A stretch of 64,000 nt of DNA. Origin: Prosopocoilus inquinatus. Taxonomy: Eukaryota; Arthropoda; Insecta; Coleoptera; Lucanidae. Where the stretch lies: contig CM069870.1 in assembly GCA_036172665.1 (NCBI GenBank), positions 21,240,001 to 21,304,000 on the forward strand, read 5' to 3'. A program made the position numbers and the translations under genes. The notes beneath the pieces are model-generated. The model saw only the letters and a list, made by a program, of their open reading frames with translations, did not search any database and was not told the origin of the DNA. Of the stretch, positions 21,966-35,289 are shown piece after piece. Positions within the stretch are counted from its first letter, which is position 1, and each line of letters opens with the position of its first letter.

Positions 21966-23820
21966 TTCAGTTGAGCCGGTTTGACCTTGAGATTTGTTGG
22001 ACTTTTTTCTACTTTTAATTTCTTTTTCCTAATTTTTTACTTGGGTTGAATGCAGACTTTAATGCTCATTTTAATCTACGTATATATATTTTTTAATGGA
22101 ATTAAATCGAGTACAGTTAGATTGGTTTGACATTAGAATCTTTTTCATTTAATTTTTTTACATTGTAGTTTTTTTTAATTTTAATAGTTTTAATTCTTTA
22201 TATTTTTACTTTTTTACTTGCGTTAGATGAAGTTAGGTTGATGTTAGTGAGGGTCGGATTGATCATGATTTGTTGAGATTGATTTTAAACTACGTGTAAT
22301 TTTTTTACTTTTTGTTTTTTTCCGAATTTTTAATTCTTTTTTAATAAAATTGAGTGAAATTGGAAACAATAAATTGAATGAGCTCAGTTGACCTTGAGAT
22401 TTGTCGATGTTCATTTTAATTTATGTATAATTTCTAATATTTTTTCTTACCGTTAATATATTATTTTTAATATTTGTTTTAAAGTTTTAACTTGAGTTGA
22501 ATGGAGTTAGGTTGAGCACAATCATTTGATTTGTTGTTAGACTTTTAATTACCTATTTGTCATCTTTTATTCTCACTTTTCTTTTCCTTAATTTTATTTA
22601 ACGCGATTTTATTTTTTAACTATCAGTCGATCGTCTTTTGTTTTATTTTTCTTTTACCTTTTGCTTATTCTTGATCACCGTTTTTGTTTAACGTTTTCCG
22701 TGTTATTTGATTTAATTCGATTTATTTATTTCTTTATTCTTTAACTGTTCGTCTTTTTTCTCCAATATTTGCAGATTAAATTTTTGATTGCATTCGTCAC
22801 TTTTTACATCGATTTAATTTATTGTTAGGTTCGCACAATTTTTATTTTCGTCCTCACCACGTTGACGATCGTCTTTTGTTTCTGTTTCCCTTCGATTTGA
22901 CCGCACTTTATTTCTTGATTTCGATATAATCAATCGATTTTCTTTTTTCTTCTTCTTTTATTCGTGTTGACACAGCACAACGTTTAATTCTTCTGTTTTT
23001 TTTTTCTTTTGTTCGAACTTTTTCTCTTGATTCGATCTGACTTTGGAGAATGTTTATTTTCGTTTTAACCGGTTTGACCTTGAGATTTGTTGAACTTCAT
23101 TTTTTTACTTTTAATTTTTTTAAATTTTTTATTTATTTTTTGCCTGGGTTCTACTAAACCCGAGTTAATTTGTTGAGTCGTTGTTGGGTTTTCATCTTTG
23201 TATTTAAAGACACAGTTAAGTTGAGTTCAGTTGAGCCACTTTGACCTTGAGATTTGTGGGACTTTATTTATTTACTTTTAATTACTTTTTCTTAATTTTT
23301 TTTTGAGTTGAATGGAGTGCAACGGGATACAATAAGTTGGGTGAGTTCAGTTGATTTTGAGACTTGTAAATGCTCATTTTAATTCATTTTTTAATGCTTA
23401 TATTAAACTTTTAACTTTAAAGTTGAGTTGAGTACAGTTAGATTCGGTTGACATTGAAAATCTTTTTTCGTTTAAATTATTTATCGTTTTTTTTTTATTC
23501 AATTGAGCCGGTTTGACCTTGAGATTTATTAGACATCATTCTTTTACTTTTAATTTCTTTTTCTTAACTTTTTGCTTGTATTGAATAGAGGGCAATAGGT
23601 TCTATAAGTTGGGCGAGTTCAGTTGACCTTGAGACTTGTTAATACTCATTTTAATCCACCTATATTGTATATATTTTTTGCTTTTATTTTTTTCAATGTT
23701 TGTTTTAAATTGTTAACTTGCGTTAACTAAATTCTAATTTTATATAAAATTATGGAGTTAGGTTAAGTGCAGTCAGGTTGGATTGACATTAGAATCTTTT
23801 TCATTTAATTACACTACAGC
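21966..23820. repeat. T-rich degenerate array 1 with TGACCTTGA motif
   Basis: The plus strand is dominated by T runs punctuated by a two-part unit: GAGCCGGTTTGACCTTGAGA and, later, AGTTCAGTTGACCTTGAGAC followed by TTGTTAATGCTCATTTTAAT. Exact TGACCTTGA occurs at 21982, 22389, 23075, 23242, 23514 and 23624. The clearest period is about 273 bp (23242 to 23514). A different block with GATCGTCTTTTGTTT at 22618 and 22868 interrupts it at about 22600-23040. Array 2 at 45440-47960 is related. TCAAGGTCA, the reverse motif, is the known FTZ-F1/ERR-type half-site; binding is not implied. Confidence 0.65.
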
Positions 23821-24577
23821 GAGAATGAGGGTGGGTAATATTATGATGGTAAAGTATTCGGGCGCCAGTACGGACTCAACCCAAGCTGATTGCATAAAAG
23901 CACCTCAGCGTCCCCGGACTGACTTGGTGATTGCAGAAGGTTCCAAACAAAACTAGAGGCTAAGCGTATCTCACTTTTAGGCGAAGGTCGAATACGAACG
24001 AGACACATAAGTCCACAAAATTCTGGCTTTATTAAACTACAACAACATTCAGTAAATACAACGAGCGTAAACAATAAAACTTACGTTATAGTTACTGCTA
24101 CTTAAGCCAAACGTACAACGTACCGATAACCTATGTGTTCAGCCGAAATTCGCTCTCCGTAAAGGGCATGCATTCATCGAAACGCGATAGCCAAATCGTT
24201 AAGTAAAATTTAAAACATGATTAACGTTAATCGAGTGAAATTCGAAGTAGATTTTTGTTTTTTGATTTTTTATGGGCCGTGAAACCTATCACTAGATTTG
24301 ATTTTTTTTCTTTCGACGTAAGGTGACTTAAGGTATTAAAATCAAAATTGCCCGATTGTCTTTTGTTTATTACATTGTTTTGTTTTTATCGTTTGACTAG
24401 GAAAAAATCGAGAAAGGAACTTCTGAATAATCAACTAAGCTTTATTTTTAAAATTTTTGTTAAAAAAAAATCAGGAAAGTGTTAATAGAAACGAAGCTCA
24501 TCTTCGATATTTTCTTCTTTTTTCTTCTCCCCTCCCCTGCGTCCCTACTTCTTTTTAACACTTTTTTTGATTAAGTA

Positions 24578-24808
24578 CAGTCGCGAGCAATAAATTTTGG
24601 TCGTTTGTTCTTAACTTGGATTTTATTTATTAAACATAAAATAAGGAGAACAATGTATTAGTTTTAAGTAATGGAAATAATCTCTTAAAAGTTTAATTTA
24701 TTTTTCACACTTTTTTTGGTAAAAGATTTACACGGCAATTTCTATTTTCTAAAATGAAAACGGACATTTTGATTGACAGTGACGACCAAAATTTATTACT
24801 CGTCATTG
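24578..24808. mobile_element. 231-bp Tc1/mariner-type MITE
   Basis: TA|CAGTCGCGAGCAATAAAT..., continuing TTTGGTCGT, and at the right ACGACCAAAATTTATTACTC, CGTCATTG|TA. Inverted ends of about 27 bp with a TA duplication and a non-coding interior. Confidence 0.85.
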
Positions 24809-24993
24809 TACATAAAAAGTTTCTATCTCATTCTCATCTGTCTCTTTTAGAAACTGCTTAACAGTAACTTAAGTATCTATACCTATTCTTTTTTGTTCCT
24901 TAATGTCTTATAGCGACCTTTTCAATGTGGTGGATGGAAAATGGACTGATGATACTCTCCCTACACAGTCACCTTAATAGAACGGACAAAAGC

Positions 24994-25577
24994 GCGCCAT
25001 CTCTTGGTCACTTTATTAAATAAGTATCAAAAACTAACGATAGCCTTAGAGAGGAGAGAGGAAAAATTAAGTACTTAAGTACCATCCACTAGATGGCATT
25101 ACTTGTAGAACTGCGCCGAGTTACAATTTTTCAAGGTATTCAAGGTCGCATTGCTCGAATGATCTTAAAGAATTTTCGTATTATGGCAAAGGCAAATTCC
25201 CACGAATTTCGTCGATATTTTGATGAGTACCTTCCAACAAGTGGAACTGACAAAAACTTAACACTTAACTTCTGCCGATCGCCTTTTGTTTTTTTTTAAT
25301 ACCGGTCTTTATTTTTGTTTTTCCAAATTTAAAGAACGTCAACAAATTTGCATTTCATGGTCAGGATCGATAAAAATTGATAAATTAGATAATCGTCAAC
25401 AGATGGCGCTGGTAAAACTTATCCGAAATTACCTTAATTGGCAACTGCTGATTTTTACAACTTGAAGTAACAGGCATCGCCTAAACAGAGACAGACAGTT
25501 AAATAACAACTCAAGTAAAACGACGATAATTTTATTCGATCTGCCTATTAAGTAACGTGGCGTACAATAGATGGCGT
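24994..25577. promoter_or_regulatory. Cluster of four CTCF-like motifs
   Basis: GCGCCATCTCTTGG (24994-25007, minus orientation), CCACTAGATGGCAT (25086), GTCAACAGATGGCGC (25396 region) and AATAGATGGCGTC (25564 region). The known insect/vertebrate CTCF core is CCASYAGRKGGCRS; these match 11-13 of 14 positions. Four within 600 bp, the first facing the other three. Prediction only. Confidence 0.35.
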
Positions 25578-26039
25578 CACTAATTGAAATTGAGTGAGAA
25601 GTGAGTCGCATGCATCGACGAAATAGAGCTAGACGGATACATTTCATTTAATTAGAATTCATTCAGAATTAAGACAGGTCTGAGGACGAGGTCGGAAACC
25701 ACAAACGTACAAAACAAAAGAATCTCGACTCGGGTCTTTCCGTGATTACACAAAAAGAGTGAAAAACAAGAAAATTGCTCATATTTATTTTGCATCTCTT
25801 GAATCTCACCTTCGCCTTGGCATCTGGCGTAAAAGGAAACTGGAAAAGAACTGAAAGAAATCGTATAGACAGTCTTTGCAGACTTACCAAAACAGTTTCT
25901 TTTTTTTCGAGGCCTTTGCAAAGTTGGAGGCAATGGAAGAAAAAGTTATCGAGAAGATAGAAAGAAGCAATTGGGAATTTCATCCAGGAAAACAACTTTT
26001 ATAAAAAAAACTTTTGTTATGAAAACTATCTATTTGACG

Positions 26040-26300
26040 AACTTTTCAGTTTCATTTTTGCAATCCATTGCCTTACAAAGAAATTGACAATCGACCTAAA
26101 ACCATGGAGTTTCATCAATAGTCAAGTTTAACAAGGAAAAAAAAAACAAATTTCAACAAGTGCGCGAGGGGGGAAAGATGTGACAAGAGAAAATATCGAA
26201 AAACAAAATTTATTTTAGCGTTGCATATTCCTATAGGTATTATTAGGTGGTCGACGGTTCTTCAAGTTGGTCTAGATTATTTGATGATGAAGGGAGGAAA
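26040..26300. repeat. Outlying degenerate unit of the 335-bp repeat
   Basis: GCAATCCATTGCCTT, CCATGGAGTTTCATC, GCGCGAGGGGGGAAAGATG and AAATTTATTTTAGCGTT occur in the same order as in the units from 27120. It lies about 1037 bp, three unit lengths, before the first of them. Confidence 0.6.
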
Positions 26301-26309
26301 TTTGAAAGC

Positions 26310-27110
26310 AAGTTGTTAAAAATCCAGTTTAAGAGTAGTTCAAAAGTTGCTGCTTTAAAATAAACGAACGCCTTCGAGCATGGGATTTAATTTACAAGGG
26401 ACCTGACGCACCTAGAAGAATAAGACCGCCATAAACGTCAGGGGGAATCACTTAAGCGCTATAATATTTCAGGTCAGGTGTAAGAAGCAATCGAAATGTC
26501 ACCTGGCGAGGGCAATAATTCTCGCGGATGGCCAAGAGCGCTCCCATATATTCCGCTTGTTTCACCATAAATCCGCGAAATGATCGCATTCTTAGAAACT
26601 GCAAAGTGAAACTTCGGAGCAATTTGCGGGGATGTTTTCATTGTCTAGTCTCCGGAGGGCCACCGACTACGTGTTTCCGAAGAAGAGATTGCGACACAAT
26701 ACGCCGCCAGAAAGCTAACCTCGTTCGGCGCTTGAAATATGATGAGTTTTGCGAGAGGCAATTATTTTGTTCGACGTTCTGTTTGCATGCGAATGTTCCA
26801 CAATGAGGTTTAGGTGCGTTACCAATGTTGCCATCGTTACACGACACGCTAGAGAATAACTTTGCTCAAGTAGTTACTCACGGCTTGATGATCTACTACA
26901 CTAGTCGCAGGATTCCAAATGGCACTGCCTACGAAATTATATTTCTCATAAGCGCAAGCTTTTCAACAAGCCTCAATACGTATTGTGTCCGTGAGTTAAA
27001 CTTGCTCATATTACTCTTACTTTAAAGTGCGAAGTCAAATATTTTAGATATTAGTCATAATTCTAAGTTATTCAAATCTCTACAAAAAGAAGTTCAGGCT
27101 TGATTTTTCG
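26310..27110. other. No gene recognised
   Basis: Frames such as 26528-26806 overlap on both strands without a recognised domain. Confidence 0.35.
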
Positions 27111-27119
27111 ATGACAGAT

Positions 27120-27960
27120 TGGACAAATCAATTTAAAATCCTGGAGTTTCATCATTAGAAATGTCACAAAATGTTACTGATCGCCGTTGAAAGCCAGTTT
27201 CAATAACTGCGAGAAGGGGGGAAAGATGTGACGAGAAAGAAACTGCAAAGAAGAAAAGGATTTCGAAATTTATTTTAACGTTCCATAATCCCTTAATAAG
27301 CGATAAATGACTTATCAAAACGCTTTTGATTTTTTGTTGAAAGAACGAAAAAAGGAAGACTTCTTAAACCGCTTGAGATTTGATGGGTGACAGTTGCCAA
27401 ACAGTTTAGTATCAAACCTGATACAACTTTTGCAATCCATCTCTTTCCAGAGGATTTGGTAAACTAATTTAAAGCCGTGGAGTTTCAGCGTTGAAAATGC
27501 GACAAGAAAAATGGAAACGACCACTGAAAGCAAGTTTCAATAACTGCGAGAGGGGGGAAAGACGTAACGAGAGAGAAACTCCAAAGAAAAAAAGAATTTC
27601 GAAATTTATTTTAGCGTTTCATAATCCCTTAATAAGCGATAAATGATTGATTTTTTGATTTTGATTTTTTTGTTGAAAGAACGAAAAAGGGAAGACTTCT
27701 TAAACCGATTGAGATTTGACGGGTGACAGTTGCCAAACAGTTTAGTATCAAACCTAATACACCTTATGCAACCCATCTCTTTCCAAAGGTAAATCAATTT
27801 AAAACTGCGGAGTTTCAACGTTGGAAGTGCGTTAAGGAGAATGTAAATGACAGCTGAAGGTGAGTTTCAATAACTTGGAGAGGAGGGAAAGATGTGACAA
27901 GAGAAAAAATTGAATTGAAGGAGATTTCTTTTATTGTAATTTATAAGCCTTTTTACATTC
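27120..27960. repeat. Tandem repeat of about 335 bp, 2.5 units
   Basis: GGAGTTTCA recurs at 27143, 27479 and 27809 (spacing 336 and 330). Each unit carries GCGAGA.GGGGGAAAGA, CATAATCCCTTAATAAGCGA, GGGAAGACTTCTTAAACCG and CAGTTGCCAAACAGTTTAG. The two full units also keep a matching minus-strand frame (27315-27533, 27606-27818) ending FDTKLFGNCHPSNL.RFKKSS. Since the copies are recent this may be passive. No protein family recognised. Confidence 0.75.
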
Positions 27961-27964
27961 TAAA

Positions 27965-29100
27965 ACCGATGGTGTATATTATAATGTTTATTATTTTCGC
28001 CAGCCTAACATGAATGCTTCGCATGTCAGGACAAGTAAAGTAAATCGATTTCCTGAAGCGTTACGCCTCACGCCTATCGATATTAAAGACAATACTTCGC
28101 GTCTTATGATTATGGCGGGCATTACAAAGAAGGGTTGCGCCACCGTCAAAATCTCATCCGTCATCCCTCTTCATCTGGTAACCGTGGCTTCGGTGACAAA
28201 TAACGGCTTTGTGTCGTGCCGACAATGGCTACTCAACTTCCGGGCACTCCGGGCGCTGATTAAATGCGAAGTAACGACATATGCTTTCTAACCCGAATAT
28301 TAGAGCTTCCCACTCACGGACGAAATTAAACCCGAAACTAATTTTTGCCGAACGTAACAGCAAAGCAATTTTTAGAACTCAAGAAGCTCTCATTTTGATT
28401 TAATTAATATGTAAATATTATTATTACAGCGAGTATTTTTTTTTAATAAACTTAAAATAACCGAAGGTGGGATACGTAACGAAATTCGGAGGATTAGTTC
28501 AGCGGTCAGGTCAACTCGGTGGAACGAAACGCGGAGGACGAGGAGGAGGAGGAGGAGGAGGCTAGAGCTAAATAATAAAATTAGTTGCGAAAGCTCTCGT
28601 CCGAAACGAGAGTAAAAAACCTAGTCGGACTCACACGTTTTAACCTTATTAACCCCCGGCGCGCACACACACATCTGAAGAACAAAAAGGGAATCAAATC
28701 TCTCTCTCAGAGGCAAAAACAAATCCCTGAATTTAATTAATGACGTTTTGAGAAGGAATGCTTTGTACGGTCCTCGGACCCGGAGTGGTCGCAGCCGCGT
28801 TCTGCCTTTGAAAGCGTTTGTCTAAGCAATCAATTCAATTACGCCGAAGAATGATTGTGGAGCCGTTCGTTTGACATACCACATACCTCGGTGCATACTG
28901 CTGCATGCCGTCCTCCTATTTGCTTGCTTGCAAGCATTAAGAACCAATCAAATGCATGCGTGAACTTGCAGACCTCCAAATTTCATTGACGTATGTTGTA
29001 AATATGAAAATATTCAATGCACCCTAACGTTTCCACTTTTTTATTATTCTGATTCACCCTGTACATATCCGAAAACAAAAGTACGTTCTAGTTCTCTTTT
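27965..29100. other. No gene recognised; GGA microsatellite
   Basis: The frame at 28010-28291 has no recognised domain. A GAG/GGA run spans 28533-28561. A lone GATTCACCCTGTA transposon-like end lies at about 29050. Confidence 0.4.
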
Positions 29101-29149
29101 CTGATGCATAATCTGTCTACCACCCGCCAACAATCTCGTCTAGTTTATA

Positions 29150-29345
29150 TGCAGGGAAAAGAATTCAGGTCACCTAGTGTTGGACGCTTCTTACGCCGAA
29201 TGTACTGTTTGCAATCCCACCTTTCCGCGGCTCCGATGCAACGAAGTCTCATTGAGCGGGATGGGAAAGTGCAATGCGAGTGTCTGCATTTTGCAGAAAT
29301 TATTACTGTACTGTTCACGGAACAAGTGGTCCGATTTCCTTTCCC
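29150..29345. repeat. Dispersed repeat, copy 2 (partner at 9517-9740)
   Basis: See 9517-9740. This copy reads GTTGGACGCTTCTTACGCCG and keeps a chance 119-codon frame. Confidence 0.55.
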
Positions 29346-29349
29346 TGTT

Positions 29350-32300
29350 TATATGTTAATCTGTATGCGGATTCGTGGGTCCGAGGAGCTATTGGTAAAA
29401 TGCTTTACTAGGCGTATTTTTTTCTTAATCCTCCGAATATACATTTCTTATTGTAAGAATTGAAAGATTTTCTGTAGGTACGAAGAAAAAATATTTAATT
29501 TCATTTAATCTGTCTTACTCGATGATAAAGCTTCAGTGGGGATCGCGACGTCGCGTAGTTTATTTCCACAAACATAAGCAACATGCCACACCGCCATCGC
29601 CACAGTAACATAATACGTCTTTCTTAAGTATCATGTATTTAGTGAAATATGATATTGAATATAAGTCACTACGTTTCATTTCTGTCGCGCATGTAAAAAG
29701 CTGACGGTGCAGTTCTAGTATGGAACGTTCCGTTGCGTTCGCGTTAAAACTGCTCGAAAAACAATTTAATTCCCTTCGAAAGTAAACAAAATTTTGGGAA
29801 CAACCAGTCAGAGATGGCCAAAGGCCGTAAGATATATTTCTCCTCCTGGGGATATATTCCGCAAACACACGAAAAATACACGCAAGGCGACCAATGATTT
29901 ACCCGAATTCTTAATAGGGAATGGAGTGTCGCTGATTCGATTGGGAAAGTGGGGAGAAGAGAAACAAACAAAGAAAAAGGGGCTGAGAATGACAAGCCAA
30001 CCCGGCGAAATGTGACCTAATGTTTAACATATGAGATTAAATGTCAGAGGTGAGAGGAACATTCGAAATTCGCGCGAGAAAGAATAACAAGAAAACATCT
30101 GAGAATGACGCAAAAAAGTACAGCCAAAATGACACCGTCCGAAGTGAAAATAAAACGCCATTTAATGTGTTTAAGTTCACTAGAATAAACGAGTCGGTTC
30201 TCTGCGTTTCTATTTATACAGAAAATCCTATATTGAAAAAACAATCTAAATTTTAACGAGATACAATCCGGGGTAATTACGATCATAAATGTTTACATAC
30301 CCAGCTCGAAACAGCGATAAAAGCGCATTTGCGGCACGCCTTGAAGTCGAACGAAATTTTCTTTTCGGTCGATATAAAAAAGACTCGATTCCGGTGAATA
30401 CACTAAAGAGGGAGTCCCAGACTAGCAGATGAATTTGAAACTGCAACATATTGTATATTGTACATATAATTTTGTTCTTTTTTATGTTAAGCTTTGCTAC
30501 GACGAGTCATTAGGTTTTTTTATTTGATTTCTTTTCCTTTCAGTATATTAGTTAAAATTACCATTTTCTTTAATTTTACTAATTTTAAGTACTATCAATA
30601 CCTTCAATAAGTTAACCGAGGAAAAAATCCTCATAAAGAGAAAGAGATACAACTAGGGAGAAAAATTGAATAATTTTTAGACAAATAACGGTCCTGCTCT
30701 GACGTTTCGAGAAAAACACCCTTGGGGAAGTATTTTCGGCTATAAAACTCAAACTAGCCAAACAAGAAAGGCTGGGTCTTCTGTAAGCCGGGAACTGGTT
30801 CCGTTTTTTATCACAATAAAAGAGTTTCGAGTGAGTGTCAAGGCTGACCACACCTAATGAATTATTAGATAAGTAACCCGCGGTTGTTACATGTTATATT
30901 ATCAACACGGTTTAGGTTTTATTTTAAAGGAGAATAATTGAGGGCAGTTTAGCTTCCGTTAAATTGCAAGGGGAAAACTTGGTCTGCTAGAAACATTTAA
31001 TCGGTATGTAATTACTGAAATTAATATTCCCGTATGCGTAGAGTAGTAGTTTCAGGGATCGATCCAGCAGTTACCTTCATCGAAGGCGTTTTAATTTCGT
31101 AATAGATTCGTTACGTGTCATATCTGGAGCTTTAAACAATTAACTCCATTTGGTAACCGTGCGGAGAGAGCACGGGAGCGGCAACCAAAATGCTTTATGA
31201 GAGAATGAAAGGGCGCATACCTTTCGATGCCAATGATCACCATATTGAATCAGTGTAAGTTGGAGGCAAGGCTAAGATAATAGAAGGAATGTGCGCGCTC
31301 GGGCGGAAGGCGAACTAAGCAAAGTGCCAGATTACAAATTCGAGATATTTATGGTAGTCTAGGTGGCCCGGGTTCTTCACCTCCATTGTTTACACCCTGT
31401 TACGGACATCTTGAGATTTATACCTTCGCCGAGCCACTTGAATCCCAGTTATGATGAATGCCCGTGGACTCATTATTAAGACGTTACCGATTCCTTTTTG
31501 CTCGAAATTTATTGTGTCTAGTAGTAGTAGTAGTAGTCATGTTGCCCCAACTTCGCACTTGAATGGTATTAACAGCAGCGGTGGATTTAGGTACATTCGA
31601 CGCGGTAATTAATTGGCCAAACTCTAATTCCTTCAATCTACCCACTCGCCCTCCGAAAAATTTCCTTAATTGCTAGGGTAATCCCATATCCTCAAGTTGC
31701 AGTGATTTACAATCTAAATATTATTGATACATTTTCATTCTATATCGTCACGCGCTAGATTTTTTAACGGAAAAAGAATAATAGAAATTAAAAATTATGT
31801 GTAATCGCATTCCGCTTACGAAATCACAAAGTCAGCAAAGACTTCGCACGCGGATTAGGTAATGTGGTCGCAGCATTATTGCATTATTACATGCAGTCAT
31901 ATTTTCATTTAAAAATTATAACAAGACCCAGTTAAGCGAGCACACATCGACAAATTTTGTGCATCTGTGCAATAAAAAAATGTATGATGATTATGTAAGG
32001 ACCGCGGGTTATTTATTAAATAATTTAAGGGTGGTCAGTCAAAATACTCACCCAAAACTCTATTTACTCTGATAGATAAAAGAGAATCACCCCAGGCCCA
32101 ACATACTCTTTTTAACCAACGAGCCAATCAGCTTGAGTTTTAAAGCCAACAACACAGTCACAACGGTTTTCGCACGAACGCCAGAGTAGGACCGTTAACT
32201 TCAAATTGTCAAATTCTTCTCCCTCGTTGTCTCTCTCCTTACGAGATTTTCCCCGCTAAACTTACTGAAAATATTAAATTACGTAGATACTTTAATTACT

Positions 32301-34130
32301 CTTCTCGTATCCTACTTTCAGTGGTATACAATGATTTTATAAAAATGTAACCAAAAGAGAAAATAACATGAAATATTGCCGGATCGATTTAAATGTAAAT
32401 GAAAAGCAATTACTTTCCTTCGCGAGTAGCAGGTTTCCAAAATACTCCTCTACAATTGCAGAAACGTTAACATAAGAAAAAAAAACAAAATTGTACAGTA
32501 TAGTATAATAATATAAATGGAGAGAGACAAGGATTTTCCTATCGTTTGCAGTGATTAGTTTTAAAGCTGCATTGATTTGCTTACCGATCATAGTGTAATT
32601 AATCTTCCTGTATCCAAATTTTTATGGAACACAATGGCACAGTTCGCTATTTTCACAAGTGGCAGCACTGTATGACACTGAATTTTAATTAAATAAAATT
32701 TCCAAGTCAAATCGAGTTGAAACTACTGCAAACGTGTTCGAAAAATGATTCAAGGTGTTTTGGGGTCACCGCACGGTGAAAGCGGATTTCCTTTCCTGAT
32801 ATTTACAATAAATAAACACTTATACTGGTTCCTTGACTTCCTTGTAGGAGGAGAAGTAAAGGATAAACAGATTAACACATCCATTAGAAGTTATTTCGGC
32901 TTCTTTAGCTTGTAAAGTCGACAGGTTTGTAAAAATTTCGCTCAACGTCCATGCAATTGAAGTATCAATAGCGGCAATAACCGTCTACGTAACGCACCAG
33001 CGTCAATCAAGCTTCAATTGGAGGGGGATCTAGCGCCTCTATCGGCATCGCTGTTTTTAAGCCGCTAATTTTTTCTTCTTCTAATAATTGATTACAGCAA
33101 TTGAATAGCTTGCTGCGCCATACATAAATTAAGGAAGACGTACCTAAACCTTTAAATTGAGATCCATTGTTTACAACAATTTTGCCATAAACAAAAAAAG
33201 AAAATTAGGAATTGAAAACCAAATTAAAATTTTAGCAGCATTATCTTATACAGGATCTGAATGTGGTTTTGCAAAATGACGTTTCGTATTGAGGTTTAAT
33301 CATTCCTTTTTTAATAATTTTGCAAAAATTAAATCGATTGTTGTTAAAATTGCACAAAGTAGGTTTTTAAAAGTTGCAAAACGTTTCTTTTAATTGTTTA
33401 CGTTTTGTTGTTTTACGTATTTCTAATGACTGACGATGCGGATCTACTCGTGATTTTATCGGTACACAATTCCTATTTATACCATCTTATTAAAAAAAAA
33501 TGGTAAGTTTGGCGTCAAATATTTTTTACTCGCTTTGTAGCTCATCGGTTGTAAACAACAGAAAATAACTTTCTTAATATTGTAAGGATTTGACTTTCCT
33601 ATCGGTCTGTGACAAAGCGTTCATTTAGATTTGCGACGTCAGCATGCTTCTGCAAACATAAACAACACGTCATCGTAACACGACACCTTCTTGTCAGATG
33701 ACATGTACTCAATGAAATAAGAGACGCAATACAAGCTACGAACTGCGCACTGCACTCTTCGAGAAAGAAGCTAAAACTGCTGACATGAACAGCTGGATGG
33801 AATATTCCATCAGATATGAATCTAGCGGGGAAAAGCGAGTAGAAAAGACGCTCCGATTTTATCATAGTAAATAATGTATAAGCGGAGTCCATGTAAACCT
33901 CTAATGTTTGAACTGCGTGGATCCTAATAAGGCTTAAGAAAACGCTTGTCATATATCTATACCAGGTCATCTTCTTTTGAAATCAAGTCTTAATTTCTAT
34001 TTAATTAAACACAGTCTCATTTTTCCCAAGTTTGATACTCGTGGAGGAAAGCAATGATTGCTTTTCGCGGTGGGAAGTGCTTTACATTTATAAAATTATT
34101 GTGTAATTAATGCCATTGAAAATAAGTTAC
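29350..34130. other. No gene recognised
   Basis: Only short frames on both strands. 29560-29760 and 33640-33790 share loose similarity (CAAACATAARCAAC, TGTAYTYARTGAAAT) and may be old copies of one repeat. An AGT microsatellite lies at 31519-31537. Confidence 0.4.
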
Positions 34131-34133
34131 GAT

Positions 34134-35285
34134 CGTCTTCGTCGCTGGAATATTTACTTAAATTCGCAAAACTTCAAATGATCTCACGCTTTGTGATTTA
34201 CAGAAACACTTTTGTGCATTCGTTTTAAAAAACTCCACCCACGAAATAGTATAAAAGTCTCGATGTATTGGAGCTTTTATTTCTTGGTTTTAATTAAATA
34301 ATAACTTTCGAAGTTTCGATTTTTAGATAGAATTGCTTCATATTTTGTAAACATTTGCAAGGTTCCAAGATTGGTTTTCAGTTTTAGCTCTTCTGTCAAT
34401 TGAAAATGGTTTGCTATGGTTTGGGAAACCGCTTCTCAAGAAACAACATGTATATTAAGTTTGACTCACATTTAATCTCTTTAATTGTATAAACTTAGGA
34501 AATTGCGTGTATGGGAAAGCGCTTCATGCCGCACCAATTTCATCGGATCTTATTGCGTTTAGAAGCAGTTTTTTTTACCATCATCTTCGTCCCTGGAATA
34601 TTTATTCAAATTCGTAAAACTTCAAATGATCTCACGCTTTGTGTTTTACACAAACACTTTTGTGCATTCGTTTTAAAATACTCCAGCCATGAAATAGTAT
34701 AATATTCTCGATGCGTCGGCACTTTTATTTTTTGATTTTAATTAAATAATAACTTTCTGAGTTTCTATTTTTAGATAGAATTGCTTCATCTTTTGTAAAC
34801 ATTTGCAAGCGCAGTTCGTCTGTTTCGAGGAACTTATTATTTCACGCGGTTAAACAGTCATAAAAAAAATTTTTAGTGAGTAGTTTTCTCAACGGAGAAA
34901 TTAAAATTGCAATCCCTCTTGACCCTTAACGCGATTGGGTTTACTTGACGTCATCTGAAATGCGGTTGGTTCCTGCTGACATCAAGATGATTCCAATTCG
35001 TGCAAACCCTCACAGACACTTCAAATTATTTCATATTTACCTTTGTTAATTGTCTTTTTTTACAAGTGAGAAACTCACTTGGAATAATTGCAGTACCTCA
35101 ATATTAAGCTCTAAACCTAGTGCTTCTGCATGTCAAATCTAACGGTTTTATTTTATAAATAGTTACGTTTTTCTTTCATAAGTCATATGTTAATTTCATA
35201 ATTTTACTTGATTTCCGTAGTTTTATTTCACGCTATCAAATAAAAATACTTTTTAGAAATTGAAAATGTAAAATAACAGTCACTG
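34134..35285. repeat. Dispersed repeat S, copy 1, with internal duplication
   Basis: 34134-34350 is repeated at 34580-34800 (CTGGAATATTTA, TTCAAATGATCTCACGCTTT, TTTTAATTAAATAATAACTT). The whole of 34360-35285 matches 51425-52760. No coding capacity or recognised terminal repeats. Confidence 0.7.
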
Positions 35286-35289
35286 ATGT

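Noticed and set aside
33599..33970. 123-codon minus frame as a gene
   Set aside because: No recognised domain; the area shares only loose repeat similarity with 29560-29760.
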